The notes below the pieces were generated by a model. That model had not been told where the DNA came from. It saw only the letters and a program-made list of their open reading frames with translations, and ran no database searches. Below are positions 8,905-21,183 of a DNA stretch of 64,000 nt, piece by piece; within the stretch, counting starts at the first letter, position 1, and each line of letters starts with the position of its first letter. A program made the position numbers and the translations under genes. Location: contig NZ_JAGSYC010000026.1 of assembly GCF_025685545.1 (NCBI RefSeq), forward strand, positions 124,001 to 188,000, given 5' to 3'. The DNA is from Granulicella paludicola. GTDB lineage: Bacteria; Acidobacteriota; Terriglobia; Terriglobales; Acidobacteriaceae.

Positions 8905-9300
8905 TCAGATACGCAGAATAGTTGTGGCCACGATCATCAGGCCAGGCGGCGAGTGCTCCGCAGGCAAACGTGTGGAGGCAAAACGCACATGCAAGCTATC
9001 GCCGCTGTCCGTGTACTCGACCGCGATAGTGAGTGGCGGCAGGACCAGCCGCGAAACGTCCTGAGATGGAAGCAAAGAGTTATCGGCGGGCGCCTGCGTC
9101 GCGCAGCAGACCCTGGAAGGCCCATCGCAGCAAGCATCAGCTTTGTGTTTGCAGCAATCGCGCTGAGCCGTCGCAGCACCCGAGGCGACCGTGCACTCAT
9201 GCGCCAACGGCATCATCACGACGAACATCAGTATCGCGGCGATGGCTCGGAAGCGCTGCACAGCACGAGTATATCTCGACGGCGGATGGAACGTCCCCAC
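8905..9300 (-). CDS. Small secreted Cys-pair-rich protein, putative metal binder
   Basis: The frame encodes up to 131 residues. A hydrophobic stretch (AIAAILMFVVMMPLA) looks like a signal peptide, and the mature part has a compact cluster RDCCKHKADACCDG followed by RVCCATQ, that is three CC pairs with a His between the first two. The frame begins at a GTG (9300); a second GTG at 9261 would give a more ordinary signal peptide, and a TATACT hexamer lies at 9268-9273 just upstream of it. The gene begins 18 nt after the amidase stop and precedes the Met-rich protein, so all three may share a transcript. No named family is recognised. Confidence 0.6.
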   Translation of the reverse strand: MGTFHPPSRYTRAVQRFRAIAAILMFVVMMPLAHECTVASGAATAQRDCCKHKADACCDGPSRVCCATQAPADNSLLPSQDVSRLVLPPLTIAVEYTDSGDSLHVRFASTRLPAEHSPPGLMIVATTILRI

Positions 9301-9318
9301 CCCAGCCGGGGCAGCAAA

Positions 9319-11232
9319 CTACCCCAGCTTTGGATGCAGTTTGTGAAATCCCGTCTTCTGTTGATACGCCGCCGCCAGTGCGCACGCCTTCGCATCGCCA
9401 TACAGCTGCCCCAGGAATGTAATCGACACCGGCGTGCCCGGGCCGCCCGCATTCTGGCGATCGCCGTCACCATTGTTCGGCGACGGTGGAGCATCGTCCC
9501 CACGCAAACCATTCGGCACAATCACAGCTGGCTGCCCGCAAAGGTTCGTGGCAGAAAGCTGCATCCCGCTGCTCGGTGTCACGATCACATCGAACGGCGC
9601 AAACGCCGCGGCCATCTGCTGAATCGCAAGCGACCTCGCACGTGACGCGTTGATATAGTCCACCGCAGAGTAGAACCGCATTCGCCGGAAAGACGCAGGC
9701 CAATCGAACGGCAGCTGCCCCACCAACTCCGCATCTCTCCCCGACCGCGTCAGGTTATCGAACGCCGCTGCGGCCTCTGCCGTCAGCATCGGCGTAATCG
9801 CATCGAACGGAAACTTCGGCAGCTCCATCGGCGTCAACGCCACACCCATCCCACGCAGCACATCCAGCGTCTTCGTCGCATACTGCATGTCATACGCTTC
9901 ACGCGCATGACCCGCCTTCACTCGCTCCACGCGCAGCTCATACGCCTCAAGCTGCTTGCTGGTTGCGTCCTTCGGCTTCTCCGGCAGTTGCAACTCCGGC
10001 ATATCGAACGCAGACTTGATGTAGCCCACGCGCAGCTTCTTCACATCCACCGTAAAGTCCGGATTGAACGCCGCGTTCTGCACCGAAAGATCATGCTGGT
10101 CCGGCCCATAGATCGCATGCAGCACCACCGCGCAATCTTCAACCGACCGCGTGATCGCACCGATCTTGTCCATCGACCACGAGAGTGCCATTGCCCCCGT
10201 GCGCGGTACCAGCCCAAAGCTCGGCCGCAATCCACTCGTGCCGCAGCGCGTGCTTGGCGACGAGATCGACCCTTGCGTCTCCGTCCCAATTGCAAACCCC
10301 ACGCAACCAGCAGCCACCGCACTCGCGCTGCCCGCCGAGCTGCCACTCGAACCCTGCTTCGGGTTCCACGGATTCCGCGTGCGGCCATTGCGCTCCTTCG
10401 ACCCCCACAGATCGCCCTGCGCCAGCGCACCCAGCGTCAGCTTCGCGATCAGCACCGCACCCGCCGCATCCAGCCGCTTCACCACCTCGGCATCCTCATC
10501 GAAGTGCTGGTCCATATACGGCCCCGCTCCCCACGTCGTCGGATAGCCCTTCACCGCAAGCAGGTCTTTGCCTCCCCAGGGGATGCCATGCAAAGGCCCG
10601 CGATACTTGCCCGCTGCGATCTCCTTATCCGCCTGCGCTGCAAGCTTCATCGCGCGATCATCGGTGAACGTGATGACGAAGTGCAGCAGCGGATCATAGC
10701 GCTTCAGCCGTGCCAGGTACATCTTCGTCAGCGCAGTCGAACTCACCTTGCGCGTGCGCACCAACTCTCCCAGCTCGCGCACTGTCAGAAACGCCAGCGA
10801 CTCCTGCGCCGTCTCGGCATGAGGATCGACCTGCACCTCGACACGCGGCGCAGGCCCCAGCTTCATCGGCTTGCGTTCCGTCTCCAGCACCATGCCCGAC
10901 GGCACCGGATCAAAAACCAGCGAAGGCTCAACCGAGTTCGGCAGGTTCAGCTTCCGCACGTCATCAATGCCGCCTTGCAACGAGGCGAGCCCACCCGCCA
11001 GCTCCTTCCGCTGCTCCTCTGTAAAGCTCAGCCCGGCAATCGCCGCTGCCTGTTCCACCATCTCCGGCGTAATCGGCTTCCATGTCGCGGGATCTTCCGC
11101 GCCCGCGGTGTGCGCGGCCAGTGCCAGCAGCACGCCGGGAAACAAAGTGCTGCTGATACCAGCAGCAGTCGAGAGGGTCAGGAAGCGGCGGCGCGTCTCA
11201 TCGGCGGGGGACAACTTCGCATCAGGGGTCAT
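9319..11232 (-). CDS. Exported amidase (amidase signature family)
   Basis: From the ATG at 11232 the 637-residue protein opens with a Tat-like signal (TRRRFLTLSTAAGI), so it is probably folded before export. The core shows the amidase signature triad: the Lys in HGIPWGGKDLLA, the Gly/Ser loop GSSGSSAGSASAVAAG and the nucleophile region GTETQGSISSPSTRCG. This is the GatA-like fold, but there are no gatB or gatC neighbours and the export signal argues against a role in tRNA amidation. The likely activity is hydrolysis of a small amide outside the cytoplasm. A longer frame to 11385 runs into a palindromic repeat and is rejected. Confidence 0.88.
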   Translation of the reverse strand: MTPDAKLSPADETRRRFLTLSTAAGISSTLFPGVLLALAAHTAGAEDPATWKPITPEMVEQAAAIAGLSFTEEQRKELAGGLASLQGGIDDVRKLNLPNSVEPSLVFDPVPSGMVLETERKPMKLGPAPRVEVQVDPHAETAQESLAFLTVRELGELVRTRKVSSTALTKMYLARLKRYDPLLHFVITFTDDRAMKLAAQADKEIAAGKYRGPLHGIPWGGKDLLAVKGYPTTWGAGPYMDQHFDEDAEVVKRLDAAGAVLIAKLTLGALAQGDLWGSKERNGRTRNPWNPKQGSSGSSAGSASAVAAGCVGFAIGTETQGSISSPSTRCGTSGLRPSFGLVPRTGAMALSWSMDKIGAITRSVEDCAVVLHAIYGPDQHDLSVQNAAFNPDFTVDVKKLRVGYIKSAFDMPELQLPEKPKDATSKQLEAYELRVERVKAGHAREAYDMQYATKTLDVLRGMGVALTPMELPKFPFDAITPMLTAEAAAAFDNLTRSGRDAELVGQLPFDWPASFRRMRFYSAVDYINASRARSLAIQQMAAAFAPFDVIVTPSSGMQLSATNLCGQPAVIVPNGLRGDDAPPSPNNGDGDRQNAGGPGTPVSITFLGQLYGDAKACALAAAYQQKTGFHKLHPKLG

Positions 11233-11281
11233 GCCGAAATTATTGCACCTCCGCACATACTTCTGGCTTAGATGAATGAGC

Positions 11282-11419
11282 TTTGAAGGGGCTGGGCTTT
11301 GGCCCAGCCATAGGTATACCCATAAAAGAACCTTGCACCTGTTCGCCATAGGCGAACAGGTGCAAGGTAGAACGTTTGAATACATTTGACGGCTGGGCTA
11401 AAGCCCAGCCCCTTCAAAA
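11282..11419. repeat. 138-bp nested palindromic element between gyrB and the amidase gene
   Basis: The two ends (11282-11309 and 11392-11419) are 28-bp inverted repeats with one mismatch, and each end is itself a small palindrome (CTGGGCTTTGGCCCAG on the left). The centre holds an independent perfect 17-bp inverted repeat (11331-11347 and 11351-11367, 3-nt loop). The element starts 5 nt after the gyrB stop and could act as its terminator, but its nested build resembles a non-autonomous mobile palindrome. A shorter relative lies at 35498-35557. Confidence 0.75.
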
Positions 11420-11423
11420 CCAA

Positions 11424-14171
<2,748 letters not shown>

Positions 14172-14243
14172 TTACCACGCGGATGCTGTGAATCCCGCCC
14201 ATTGAAATCTGCACAATCCCCGCGTCAATCCTGCATAAATCCG

Positions 14244-15590
14244 CTATTTCACAGTGGCAGAAACAGTTTCGGTGATCGGCAATCCTAGCCACTCCCTCAA
14301 GAGCAGGTAACCTGCCCCCCAAATCGCCAGCGCAAACACTTGCCGCGACAAAAACCACGGCCACAGCAGTACCAGCGGCACCAGCAGATGCATCGCCAGA
14401 AATCCGATCTGCGCCACCTTCTGCCTCGTGTCCAGATCTTCCCGCCGAAACTCCTCCAACAGCAGAGGCACCGCCACCAGGAATAGCGGCCAGGCATATT
14501 GCATGAGGTGCACAAAACCCGCTCCCAGCACCGGAGCCAGCACGTAGCAGACCCCTCCATACAGCAGCGCAAACCGCAACAGCACGCTGCGCGCTGGATT
14601 CTGTTCTCGTCCCGCCCATCGCCGATGCCGCCACCACAGCACCGCCGCCAGCAGAGGCAGCAACCCGAAGTTCGTCAGCGTCCCCTCCACCGCAATCAAC
14701 TGCTGCACCAGCGAGAAACCGCACGTCCCTACGGCATGCATCGACCCGATACGCACGGGGATGCTCCATACCGGCACCCTGCAAAGGTCGGTATTGGCAT
14801 CACTCCAAGGCTGCATACCCACCACGTTGCGGAGAAAGTTCCACGGCACCTTCGCAAACAGGTACACCATCTGCGGCAGGTGTTCCTTGTTGCCCGGACT
14901 TCCCGCCGCAAGTCGCCCTACAACCACACTGGCAATCCCCGCACTCGCCACCGCCGTGCCCGCGTACATCCACCGCTCGCGTCGCTGCCACCGCGCCCAG
15001 CCCGCCGCCAGAAAACACACCAGCGTCAGCGACGTGCTCTCCCGCGACAGCATCAGCGGCCACATCATCAGCGCCGCCCAGAGATAGCGCTCCTTCGCCA
15101 GCAGCACCAGCAACCCCGCCAGCAGTGCCGCATACCAGAGGTCCGGCAGCACCAGATATTGCACCAACACCGACCAACTCGGCACCAGCATCAGTGCCAC
15201 CAGCAGCCAGCGCGGAGCGGTCGTCCGCGCCGCCAGCCAGCACGTTGCCCCCATAGCAAACACCAGCGACAGCCCCGCCTGCACCAGAAACCCCAGCCGC
15301 ACATCGCCGCCGAATAACCGCCCGAGCCACGCCGCCACCCGCGCACCCAGCTGTCTCGAAGCAAACGGCTGCATTACGTCGATCGTGTGCCCATTTGCAA
15401 TCTGCAGATAGTGCGAAGAGTCCGGCGAGTGAAATACCGTCGGCAGCGACACGAGCATCAGCGTCGTACCCACACCGAGAAGCACCGCCGCGAAGATCGC
15501 CATCCATCGCGCCAGCGTCGACCACGCGCACATCGGCGCGGTCAGCGCAGCCAGCAACCTCGGCAATCCTTCGTCTGCACGTTCAGCCAC
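14244..15590 (-). CDS. Polytopic inner-membrane protein of unknown function
   Basis: The protein (up to 448 residues from a GTG at 15590; an ATG at 15533 is an alternative) has roughly ten hydrophobic segments (WMAIFAAVLLGVGTTLMLVS, GFLVQAGLSLVFAMGA, LLLLREWLGL near the end). A large early periplasmic loop carries FHSPDSSHYLQIANGHT, with an acidic SPDSSHY motif in the place where GT-C glycosyltransferases have their catalytic Asp. That resemblance is weak, so I do not name it a glycosyltransferase. It lies 180 nt downstream of the gyrB promoter region on the same strand, reading toward gyrB. Confidence 0.6.
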   Translation of the reverse strand: MAERADEGLPRLLAALTAPMCAWSTLARWMAIFAAVLLGVGTTLMLVSLPTVFHSPDSSHYLQIANGHTIDVMQPFASRQLGARVAAWLGRLFGGDVRLGFLVQAGLSLVFAMGATCWLAARTTAPRWLLVALMLVPSWSVLVQYLVLPDLWYAALLAGLLVLLAKERYLWAALMMWPLMLSRESTSLTLVCFLAAGWARWQRRERWMYAGTAVASAGIASVVVGRLAAGSPGNKEHLPQMVYLFAKVPWNFLRNVVGMQPWSDANTDLCRVPVWSIPVRIGSMHAVGTCGFSLVQQLIAVEGTLTNFGLLPLLAAVLWWRHRRWAGREQNPARSVLLRFALLYGGVCYVLAPVLGAGFVHLMQYAWPLFLVAVPLLLEEFRREDLDTRQKVAQIGFLAMHLLVPLVLLWPWFLSRQVFALAIWGAGYLLLREWLGLPITETVSATVK

Positions 15591-15846
15591 GCGATCCCTC
15601 GCGCAGCATCCATCCTGCGCTCTCTAGTTATACCGTCCATAGCGCCCACTACCTCAGAGTTGACAGGCACCGTCTTTGCGGCAAAACTCGAAGCATCCAC
15701 CCGCATTCCTTGTACCTGCAGGCCTCTGACCCCTTCGGCGAACCTTGACGTTCTGCTTAGAAGCTTCCTCTCCTCGGCAAACCTGTCGGCAACATCGCGT
15801 CTTTTGTCTCTTGTTCCCCATCCACCTCACTTCGAAGGAACCGAAC

Positions 15847-17565
15847 ATGACTCAACCCACTCGTCCTCTCGCCAGAAAGCTCACCGCAGGCCTCGCCTTA
15901 GCGGCCCTGCTCTGGTCCGCCGCTACACCCGTCTTCGCACAAGCCGCACCCACCGCAGCCGCCTCCACGCTCTCCCCCGAGCAGACCGAAGCCCTCCGCA
16001 AAGAGATCATCGCCAAGGTCGACGGCAACGCCAAGCTCGTTCAGGTCATGATCGACACTCTCTACAGCTTCTCCGAGCTCGGCTTCCAGGAGTTCGAAAC
16101 CTCGAAGTACCTCACCGCCCTGCTTGAAAAGAACGGATTCAAGGTCGAGCGCGGCATCGCCGACATTCCCACCGCCTACATGGCCACCTGGTCGAACGGC
16201 ACCGGCGGCCCGGTCATCGCGCTCGGCTCCGACATCGACTGCATCCCGCAGGCCTCGCAGAAGCCCGGCGTCGCGTATCACGATCCCATCGTCCCCGGCG
16301 CTCCCGGCCACGGCGAAGGCCACAACTCCGGCAACGCCGTCAACATCGTCGCCGCCCTTGCCGTGAAGGACATCATGGTAAAGAACCACATCCCCGGCAC
16401 CATCAAGATCTGGCCCGGCGTCGCCGAAGAGGAGCTCGGCAGTAAGGCTTACTACATCCGCGACGGCTACTTCAAGGGCGTCGACGCCACCCTCTTCTCA
16501 CATGTCGGCGATAACCTCGGTGCCTCCTACGGAGGCAACTCCACCAACGGCCTCGTCTCGGTCCAGTATCACTTCCACGGCGAGAGCGCCCATGCCGCCG
16601 CTGCTCCCTGGCGCGGTCGCAGCGCTCTCGACGCCGTTGAGCTGATGGATGTCGGCTGGAACTTCCGCCGCGAGCACCTCCGCCTGCAACAGCGCTCGCA
16701 CTACGTCATCACCGATGGCGGCGATCAGCCAAACGTCGTCCCGCAGTCCGCCTCCAACTGGTACTTCTTCCGCGAAGCCGACTACGAACACATCAAGGGC
16801 CTCTGGGACGCCGGCAACCACATGGCAGCCGGCGCAGCTGAGATGGCCAATGTCAGCTGGGACTCCAACCTCATCGGCGCAGCCTGGCCCGGCTTCTTCA
16901 ACAAGCCCATCGCCGAAGAGGTCACCAACAACGCCAAGCTCATCGGCCTGCCTAAGTGGTCCGACGACGACGAGACCCTCGCCAAGGCTCTCCAGAAGGA
17001 ACTCGGCGTCGAGCAGAAGGGACTCGCCGACAAACTCGACGAACTGAAGACCCCGAAGGAAGCCAAAGACTACTACGGCGGTGGCTCGGACGACATCGGC
17101 GACATAAGCTGGAACGTCCCCACCATCGTCCTGCGCTATCCCTCGAACATCCCGAACCTCCCCGGCCACAACTGGGCCAACGGCATCGCCATGGCCACGC
17201 CCATCGCCCACAAGGGAGCCATCGTAGGCGCAAAGGTACAGGCCCTCACGCTCTTCGCACTGATGACACAGCCCAAGCTGCTCGACAACGCGAAGGCCTA
17301 CTTCAAGGAGAATCAGACCACCAAGGATGCGCACTACATCCCCTTCCTGCGCCCCACCGACAAGCCCTCCACCTTCCTCAACAAGGCCATCATGGAGAAG
17401 TACAAGCCTGAGCTGAAGAAGTTCTACTACGACGCCTCGAAGTACCCCACCTACCTCGACCAGCTAGGCATCAAGTACCCCACCGTCCGCACCGCCAGCA
17501 CGCCTCCCGCGCCCAAGGGCAACGGCGAAGGCGAAGCAGACGACGACGGCGGCTCGCTCCAGTAA
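15847..17565 (+). CDS. Secreted M20-family amidohydrolase/peptidase (AbgB-like)
   Basis: The start at 15847 is preceded by GAAGGA and gives a signal peptide ending PVFAQA; the longer frame from 15745 does not. The 572-residue protein shows M20 features: GPVIALGSDIDCIP (metal-ligand Asp region), HGEGHNSGNAVNIVAAL, the catalytic Glu-Glu pair in GVAEEELGSKAY, and a dimerisation domain (YHFHGESAHAAAAPWRGRSALDAVELM). The last part matches p-aminobenzoyl-glutamate hydrolase-like proteins. The product should cleave amide bonds of small molecules or peptides in the periplasm. The C-terminus ends in a Gly/Asp/Glu tail. Confidence 0.88.
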   Translation: MTQPTRPLARKLTAGLALAALLWSAATPVFAQAAPTAAASTLSPEQTEALRKEIIAKVDGNAKLVQVMIDTLYSFSELGFQEFETSKYLTALLEKNGFKVERGIADIPTAYMATWSNGTGGPVIALGSDIDCIPQASQKPGVAYHDPIVPGAPGHGEGHNSGNAVNIVAALAVKDIMVKNHIPGTIKIWPGVAEEELGSKAYYIRDGYFKGVDATLFSHVGDNLGASYGGNSTNGLVSVQYHFHGESAHAAAAPWRGRSALDAVELMDVGWNFRREHLRLQQRSHYVITDGGDQPNVVPQSASNWYFFREADYEHIKGLWDAGNHMAAGAAEMANVSWDSNLIGAAWPGFFNKPIAEEVTNNAKLIGLPKWSDDDETLAKALQKELGVEQKGLADKLDELKTPKEAKDYYGGGSDDIGDISWNVPTIVLRYPSNIPNLPGHNWANGIAMATPIAHKGAIVGAKVQALTLFALMTQPKLLDNAKAYFKENQTTKDAHYIPFLRPTDKPSTFLNKAIMEKYKPELKKFYYDASKYPTYLDQLGIKYPTVRTASTPPAPKGNGEGEADDDGGSLQ

Positions 17566-17580
17566 ACAGCATTGCCAACA

Positions 17581-17621
17581 AACAGAAATGGGGAGAGGCA
17601 GTAGCCTCTCCCCATTCTGTT
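17581..17621. terminator. Bidirectional hairpin terminator between the M20 peptidase gene and aqpZ
   Basis: A stem of more than 15 bp (core TGGGGAGAGGC / GCCTCTCCCCA with loop AGTA, extended by AACAGA/TCTGTT) ends in a T-rich flank on both strands. It separates two convergent genes. Its core is nearly the same as the hairpin at 18558-18581 on the other side of aqpZ. Confidence 0.8.
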
Positions 17622-17653
17622 TCACATCGCCACCGCCCAGCAACAAGTCACGG

Positions 17654-18406
17654 CTAAGCTGCGTAGGCGACAGGCTTTTCCTCTACCGGAGGCCGTTCCT
17701 TTTCCGCCAGTACCAGCTCGTAAAAGACGCCGGCGATTGCTGCTCCGACCAGTGGCGCCAACCAGAACAGCCATAGCTGCGCCACCGCCCAGGTGCCGCC
17801 ACCATACGCTGCTACCAGCGCCGGGCCAGTCGACCGCGCCGGGTTCACCGACAGGTTCGTGATCGGGATGCCGATCAGGTGGATCAACGTCAGGCACAGC
17901 CCAATCGCCAACGGTGCAAAGCCCTTGGCCGCACGCTGGTCGGTCGAGCCCAGAATCACCATCAGGAAGAAGAACGTCAGCACAACCTCTGCCAGCAGAC
18001 ACGCCGCGAGGCTGTAGCCGCCGGGCGAGTTCACCCCATAGCCGTTCGATGCGAAGCCACCAATTACGAAGCCCGGCTTGCCGCTCGCAATGCCATACAA
18101 CACCCAAGCCGCCGCGATGCCGCCAACCACCTGCGCCCCCCAGTACGGCACCAGCTCCTTCGCCGGAAACCGCTTGCCAACCACCAGACCCAGCGTCACC
18201 GCCGGGTTCAGATGGCAGCCCGAGATGTGTCCAATGGCATACGCCATCGTCAACACGGTCAGGCCAAACGCCAGTGCGACACCGGCAAAGCCGATGCCCA
18301 ACTGCGGAAACGCCGCGGCCAGCACCGCTGAGCCGCAACCGCCAAAGACCAGCCAGAAGGTTCCGAAAAACTCAGCGACACAACGGCGCGTGAGAGTGAT
18401 TTGCAT
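17654..18406 (-). CDS. aqpZ: Aquaporin Z
   Basis: The ATG at 18406 has GGAGG 5 nt upstream and starts [20 protein letters not shown], the normal AqpZ beginning; a longer frame to 18583 is rejected. The 250-residue protein has six membrane helices and both half-helix signatures, [12 protein letters not shown] and [14 protein letters not shown]. The selectivity-filter Arg after the second NPA is present, which fits a water channel better than a glycerol facilitator. It is bracketed by two near-identical hairpins and so is probably transcribed alone. Confidence 0.96.
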   Translation of the reverse strand: MQITLTRRCVAEFFGTFWLVFGGCGSAVLAAAFPQLGIGFAGVALAFGLTVLTMAYAIGHISGCHLNPAVTLGLVVGKRFPAKELVPYWGAQVVGGIAAAWVLYGIASGKPGFVIGGFASNGYGVNSPGGYSLAACLLAEVVLTFFFLMVILGSTDQRAAKGFAPLAIGLCLTLIHLIGIPITNLSVNPARSTGPALVAAYGGGTWAVAQLWLFWLAPLVGAAIAGVFYELVLAEKERPPVEEKPVAYAA

Positions 18407-18557
18407 ACATCCTCCATCGTTCGAAAAGGATTTCGTACCGCACAAAAATTGGTCCGAATGACGCTGCCAGTCTATACGCAAATCATCACAGTACCGGCAA
18501 AAAAGCCCCCGGTAAACATCGACGCCAACGCGCGACCAGGCATCCACACAAACAAAC

Positions 18558-18581
18558 GGGGAGAGGCCAAAGCCTCTCCCC
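18558..18581. terminator. Terminator hairpin downstream of the M13 peptidase gene
   Basis: A perfect 10-bp stem (GGGGAGAGGC / GCCTCTCCCC) with loop CAAA lies about 45 nt after the minus-strand peptidase stop codon. It shares its stem with the hairpin at 17581-17621. Confidence 0.7.
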
Positions 18582-18623
18582 ATCGCTCTTCTACTCGCTG
18601 CTTCCTGTTCCCTACTCCCTGTC

Positions 18624-20696
18624 TCACCACACCTTGCAACTAGGCGTGTGCACCATCGGCTGTCCCACCTTGCAGCTGAACGCCTTCTGGAACTGCGGCA
18701 TGTTGCTCACAATTCCATTGATGCGGGCAAACCCCGGCGAGTGCTCATCCGTCGCCGCATGCAGCCGCAGGTCCTCCGGTCGAGCGTTCTCACAAGCCCA
18801 CTGCGCCATGCCGACAAAGAATCGCTGGTCCGGCGTGAACCCATCCACACTGCCCAGCTTCATCCCCGCCGTCTCTTTCTTCCACGCAATGTATGCCAGC
18901 AGCGTGCCACCCAGATCGGCCACATCTTCGCCACTGGTCAACTTGCTGTTGATGTGGATGTCGTCCACCGCGATGTACTGCGCATATTGGTTACGCTGGC
19001 AGTTGATGCGGTCTTCAAAGCCCTTCGCATCCGCCGCCGTCCACCAGTCCTTCAGGTTGCCCTCGGCATCGAACTGCCGTCCTTCATCGTCGAAGGCATG
19101 CGTCAGCTCGTGCCCGATCGTCGCGCCCGTATTGCCGTAGTTCGGCGCGTCGTCCATCTTCGGGTCATACAGCGGTGGCTGTAGCACGCCCGCCGGGAAG
19201 TTGATGTCGTTCATCTGCGGATCGAAGTACGCATTCACCGTCGGAGGCGTCATGCCCCACTCGTTCCTGTCCACCGGCTTGCCCAGCTTGTGCCACTGCC
19301 GATAGTTCTCAAACTCCTCCGCTCGCAGGGAGTTGCCATAGTAATCATCCGGCTTCACCGTCAGCGAGCTGTAATCCCGCCACGTCTCCGGATAGCCAAT
19401 CTTGTTCTTGATCGCATGCAGCTTCCGCAGCGCCTCCTGCTTCGTCGCCGGGCTCATCCACGTCAGCCCCTGAATCTCCGCCTGCATCGCCTGCTCGATC
19501 TGCTCGGTCATCAGCTGCGTCTTCGCCTTCATGTCCGCCGAAAACGTCCGTGCCACAAACTCCTGCCCCAGCGCCTCGCCCAGGTTGCGATCGACCGCAC
19601 GCGTGCAGGTCTTCCAGCGCGGAGGCATCTGCGGTACACCCCGCAGCGTCGTCGAGTAGAAATCGAAGTTTGCATCGCGGTACGGCTTCGCCAGGTAAGG
19701 CGCAGCCGCCGTAATCTCATGGAAAATCAGATAAGCCTTCAGAGCAGCCAGCGGCTCCGTCGTCAACTCCGTCTGCACCGCCTGCACGAACTTCGGCTGC
19801 GACACATTCAACGACTCCACATTCCGCGCTCCCTGCAGCTGGAAGTAGTTCTTCCAGTCAATCGCCGGAGCCATAGCCTGCAGCTGCGCCAGTGTCATCA
19901 TGTGATAAATCGCATGCGGATCGCGCCGCTCTACCCGCGTCAGCTGCGCCTCTGCCAGGTCCGTCTCGATACGCAGCGTTGCCGCCGCATCCGCGTTCTG
20001 CTGATCGGCATTCTCACCCAGCAGCTCCAGCACCTTCTTGATGTACGTCACATACTGTGCGCGCAGCTTAACGCTCTTCGCATCGGTCTTCGTGTAGTAG
20101 TCGCGGTCCGGCAGACCCAGTCCACCGCCACCCACGCCCACGATGATCGTCGACGAATCAGCCGCGTCCTGCTCCGTGCCTGCGTTGAAGAAGAACGTGC
20201 CCATCTGGCCGCGATGCAACTGCGCAATCTGCGCGTCGATCTCTTCGCGAGTTCGCAATCCCTGCAGCCGCGCGATCGTCACGCGCACCGGATCATCGCC
20301 CGCCTTATCGATCGCATCGGTCGCCATGCAGGCCGCAAAGTAGTCGCCGACCTTTTGCTGCACCGGCGTGCGCGTCGCGCTCGGCTTCGCATCTTCCGTC
20401 AGGATTCCCCAGAGAAACTGCTGGTTCTCGTTTGTCAGCTTGCCGTACACACTCCAGGTCGATTGGTCCGCCGGGATCGGATTGTTCTTCATCCAACCGC
20501 CGCAGCTGTATTTATAGAAATCCGTGCACGGGTCGACGCTCTTATCCATGCTCGTCAGATCGAGCGACGGCGAATACGGCATTTCAGTCAAAGGCTTCGC
20601 GGCATCCGCACCAACCTGCGACCACGCGGGACAGGCGGCGCCCACGGCTACACTCGCGCCCAGCACGACAGCTTTCAAACGATTCAAAGAAATCAA
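18624..20696 (-). CDS. M13 family metallopeptidase (neprilysin/PepO-like), exported
   Basis: The protein (690 residues from the chosen start) has the M13 zinc site [20 protein letters not shown] and the third ligand in [15 protein letters not shown], and ends with a Cys-x-Trp terminus (SCKVW) as in neprilysin. Family members are zinc endopeptidases acting on peptides outside the cytoplasm; a signal peptide ([21 protein letters not shown]) agrees. The best start looks like TTG at 20694-20696, with AGGAG nine nt upstream; an ATG at 20720 lacks a binding site, and the longest frame (20822) is unlikely. It is monocistronic with a terminator downstream. Confidence 0.93.
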   Translation of the reverse strand: MISLNRLKAVVLGASVAVGAACPAWSQVGADAAKPLTEMPYSPSLDLTSMDKSVDPCTDFYKYSCGGWMKNNPIPADQSTWSVYGKLTNENQQFLWGILTEDAKPSATRTPVQQKVGDYFAACMATDAIDKAGDDPVRVTIARLQGLRTREEIDAQIAQLHRGQMGTFFFNAGTEQDAADSSTIIVGVGGGGLGLPDRDYYTKTDAKSVKLRAQYVTYIKKVLELLGENADQQNADAAATLRIETDLAEAQLTRVERRDPHAIYHMMTLAQLQAMAPAIDWKNYFQLQGARNVESLNVSQPKFVQAVQTELTTEPLAALKAYLIFHEITAAAPYLAKPYRDANFDFYSTTLRGVPQMPPRWKTCTRAVDRNLGEALGQEFVARTFSADMKAKTQLMTEQIEQAMQAEIQGLTWMSPATKQEALRKLHAIKNKIGYPETWRDYSSLTVKPDDYYGNSLRAEEFENYRQWHKLGKPVDRNEWGMTPPTVNAYFDPQMNDINFPAGVLQPPLYDPKMDDAPNYGNTGATIGHELTHAFDDEGRQFDAEGNLKDWWTAADAKGFEDRINCQRNQYAQYIAVDDIHINSKLTSGEDVADLGGTLLAYIAWKKETAGMKLGSVDGFTPDQRFFVGMAQWACENARPEDLRLHAATDEHSPGFARINGIVSNMPQFQKAFSCKVGQPMVHTPSCKVW

Positions 20697-20880
20697 AGGG
20701 GGGAATCTCCTGCCGCCCATCCTACACAGCCGCCTGCGCCACCACCAAACCGAAACAAATGCATTGTCCTCCTGAGCACAGGCGGGGCCCCCAGCGAACG
20801 TTCTTTGTTCGTTGGGGTGCAAGCGAAGGACCTGCTTCTTGTAGCGGCCCCAAAACGCTCATCCCCACCCCAAATGCAGC

Positions 20881-20905
20881 AAAGCCCACTACATGAGTGG
20901 GCTTT
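20881..20905 (-). terminator. Terminator of the tRNA-Leu gene
   Basis: A perfect inverted repeat AAAGCCCACT / AGTGGGCTTT with a 5-nt loop lies 17 nt beyond the 3' end of the tRNA on the minus strand. Confidence 0.75.
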
Positions 20906-20922
20906 GCGATACTTCAAAATTT

Positions 20923-21009
20923 TGGTGCCGAAAAGAGGACTCGAACCTCCACTCCCTTGCGAGAACGTGGACCTGAACCACGCGCGTCTGCCAATTCCGC
21001 CATTTCGGC
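20923..21009 (-). tRNA. tRNA-Leu (anticodon CAG)
   Basis: Read on the minus strand, the 87-nt gene begins GCCGAAATGGCGG and ends in TTTTCGGCACCA, pairing GCCGAAA with TTTCGGC as the acceptor stem with an encoded CCA. The anticodon arm is CGTGG-TTCAGGT-CCACG, which gives anticodon CAG. A long variable arm (TCTCGCAAGGGA) identifies a class II tRNA, and GGTTCGAGTCC is the T arm. A hairpin terminator follows. Confidence 0.96.
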
Positions 21010-21183
21010 TCACTTCAGCGCGTCTTGGCATACTGCCGCACAACTGCTGCGTGAGAACTTAGTGTACCAGAGCTTATCCCTCTTTCCAACTTCCAGACCC
21101 GCTCGCGGCATCTATACCCTATACACTCATCGAATCCCTCGACGAGGAATCCTCGTCCTACAGCACCGAGAGCTAAAAACTAC

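Noticed and set aside
9319..11232. gatA (tRNA amidotransferase subunit A)
   Set aside because: The amidase signature is shared, but the Tat-like signal peptide and lack of gatB/gatC neighbours point to an exported amidase.
9907..11271. 454-codon plus-strand frame opposite the amidase gene
   Set aside because: Arg-rich antisense frame without any motif.
14244..15590. GT-C glycosyltransferase call for the polytopic protein
   Set aside because: Only an SPDSSH loop and the number of membrane segments agree; no family block could be identified, so it is left unnamed.
19290..21062. 590-codon plus-strand frame opposite the M13 peptidase gene
   Set aside because: Arg/Leu/His-rich shadow that even runs through the tRNA gene.
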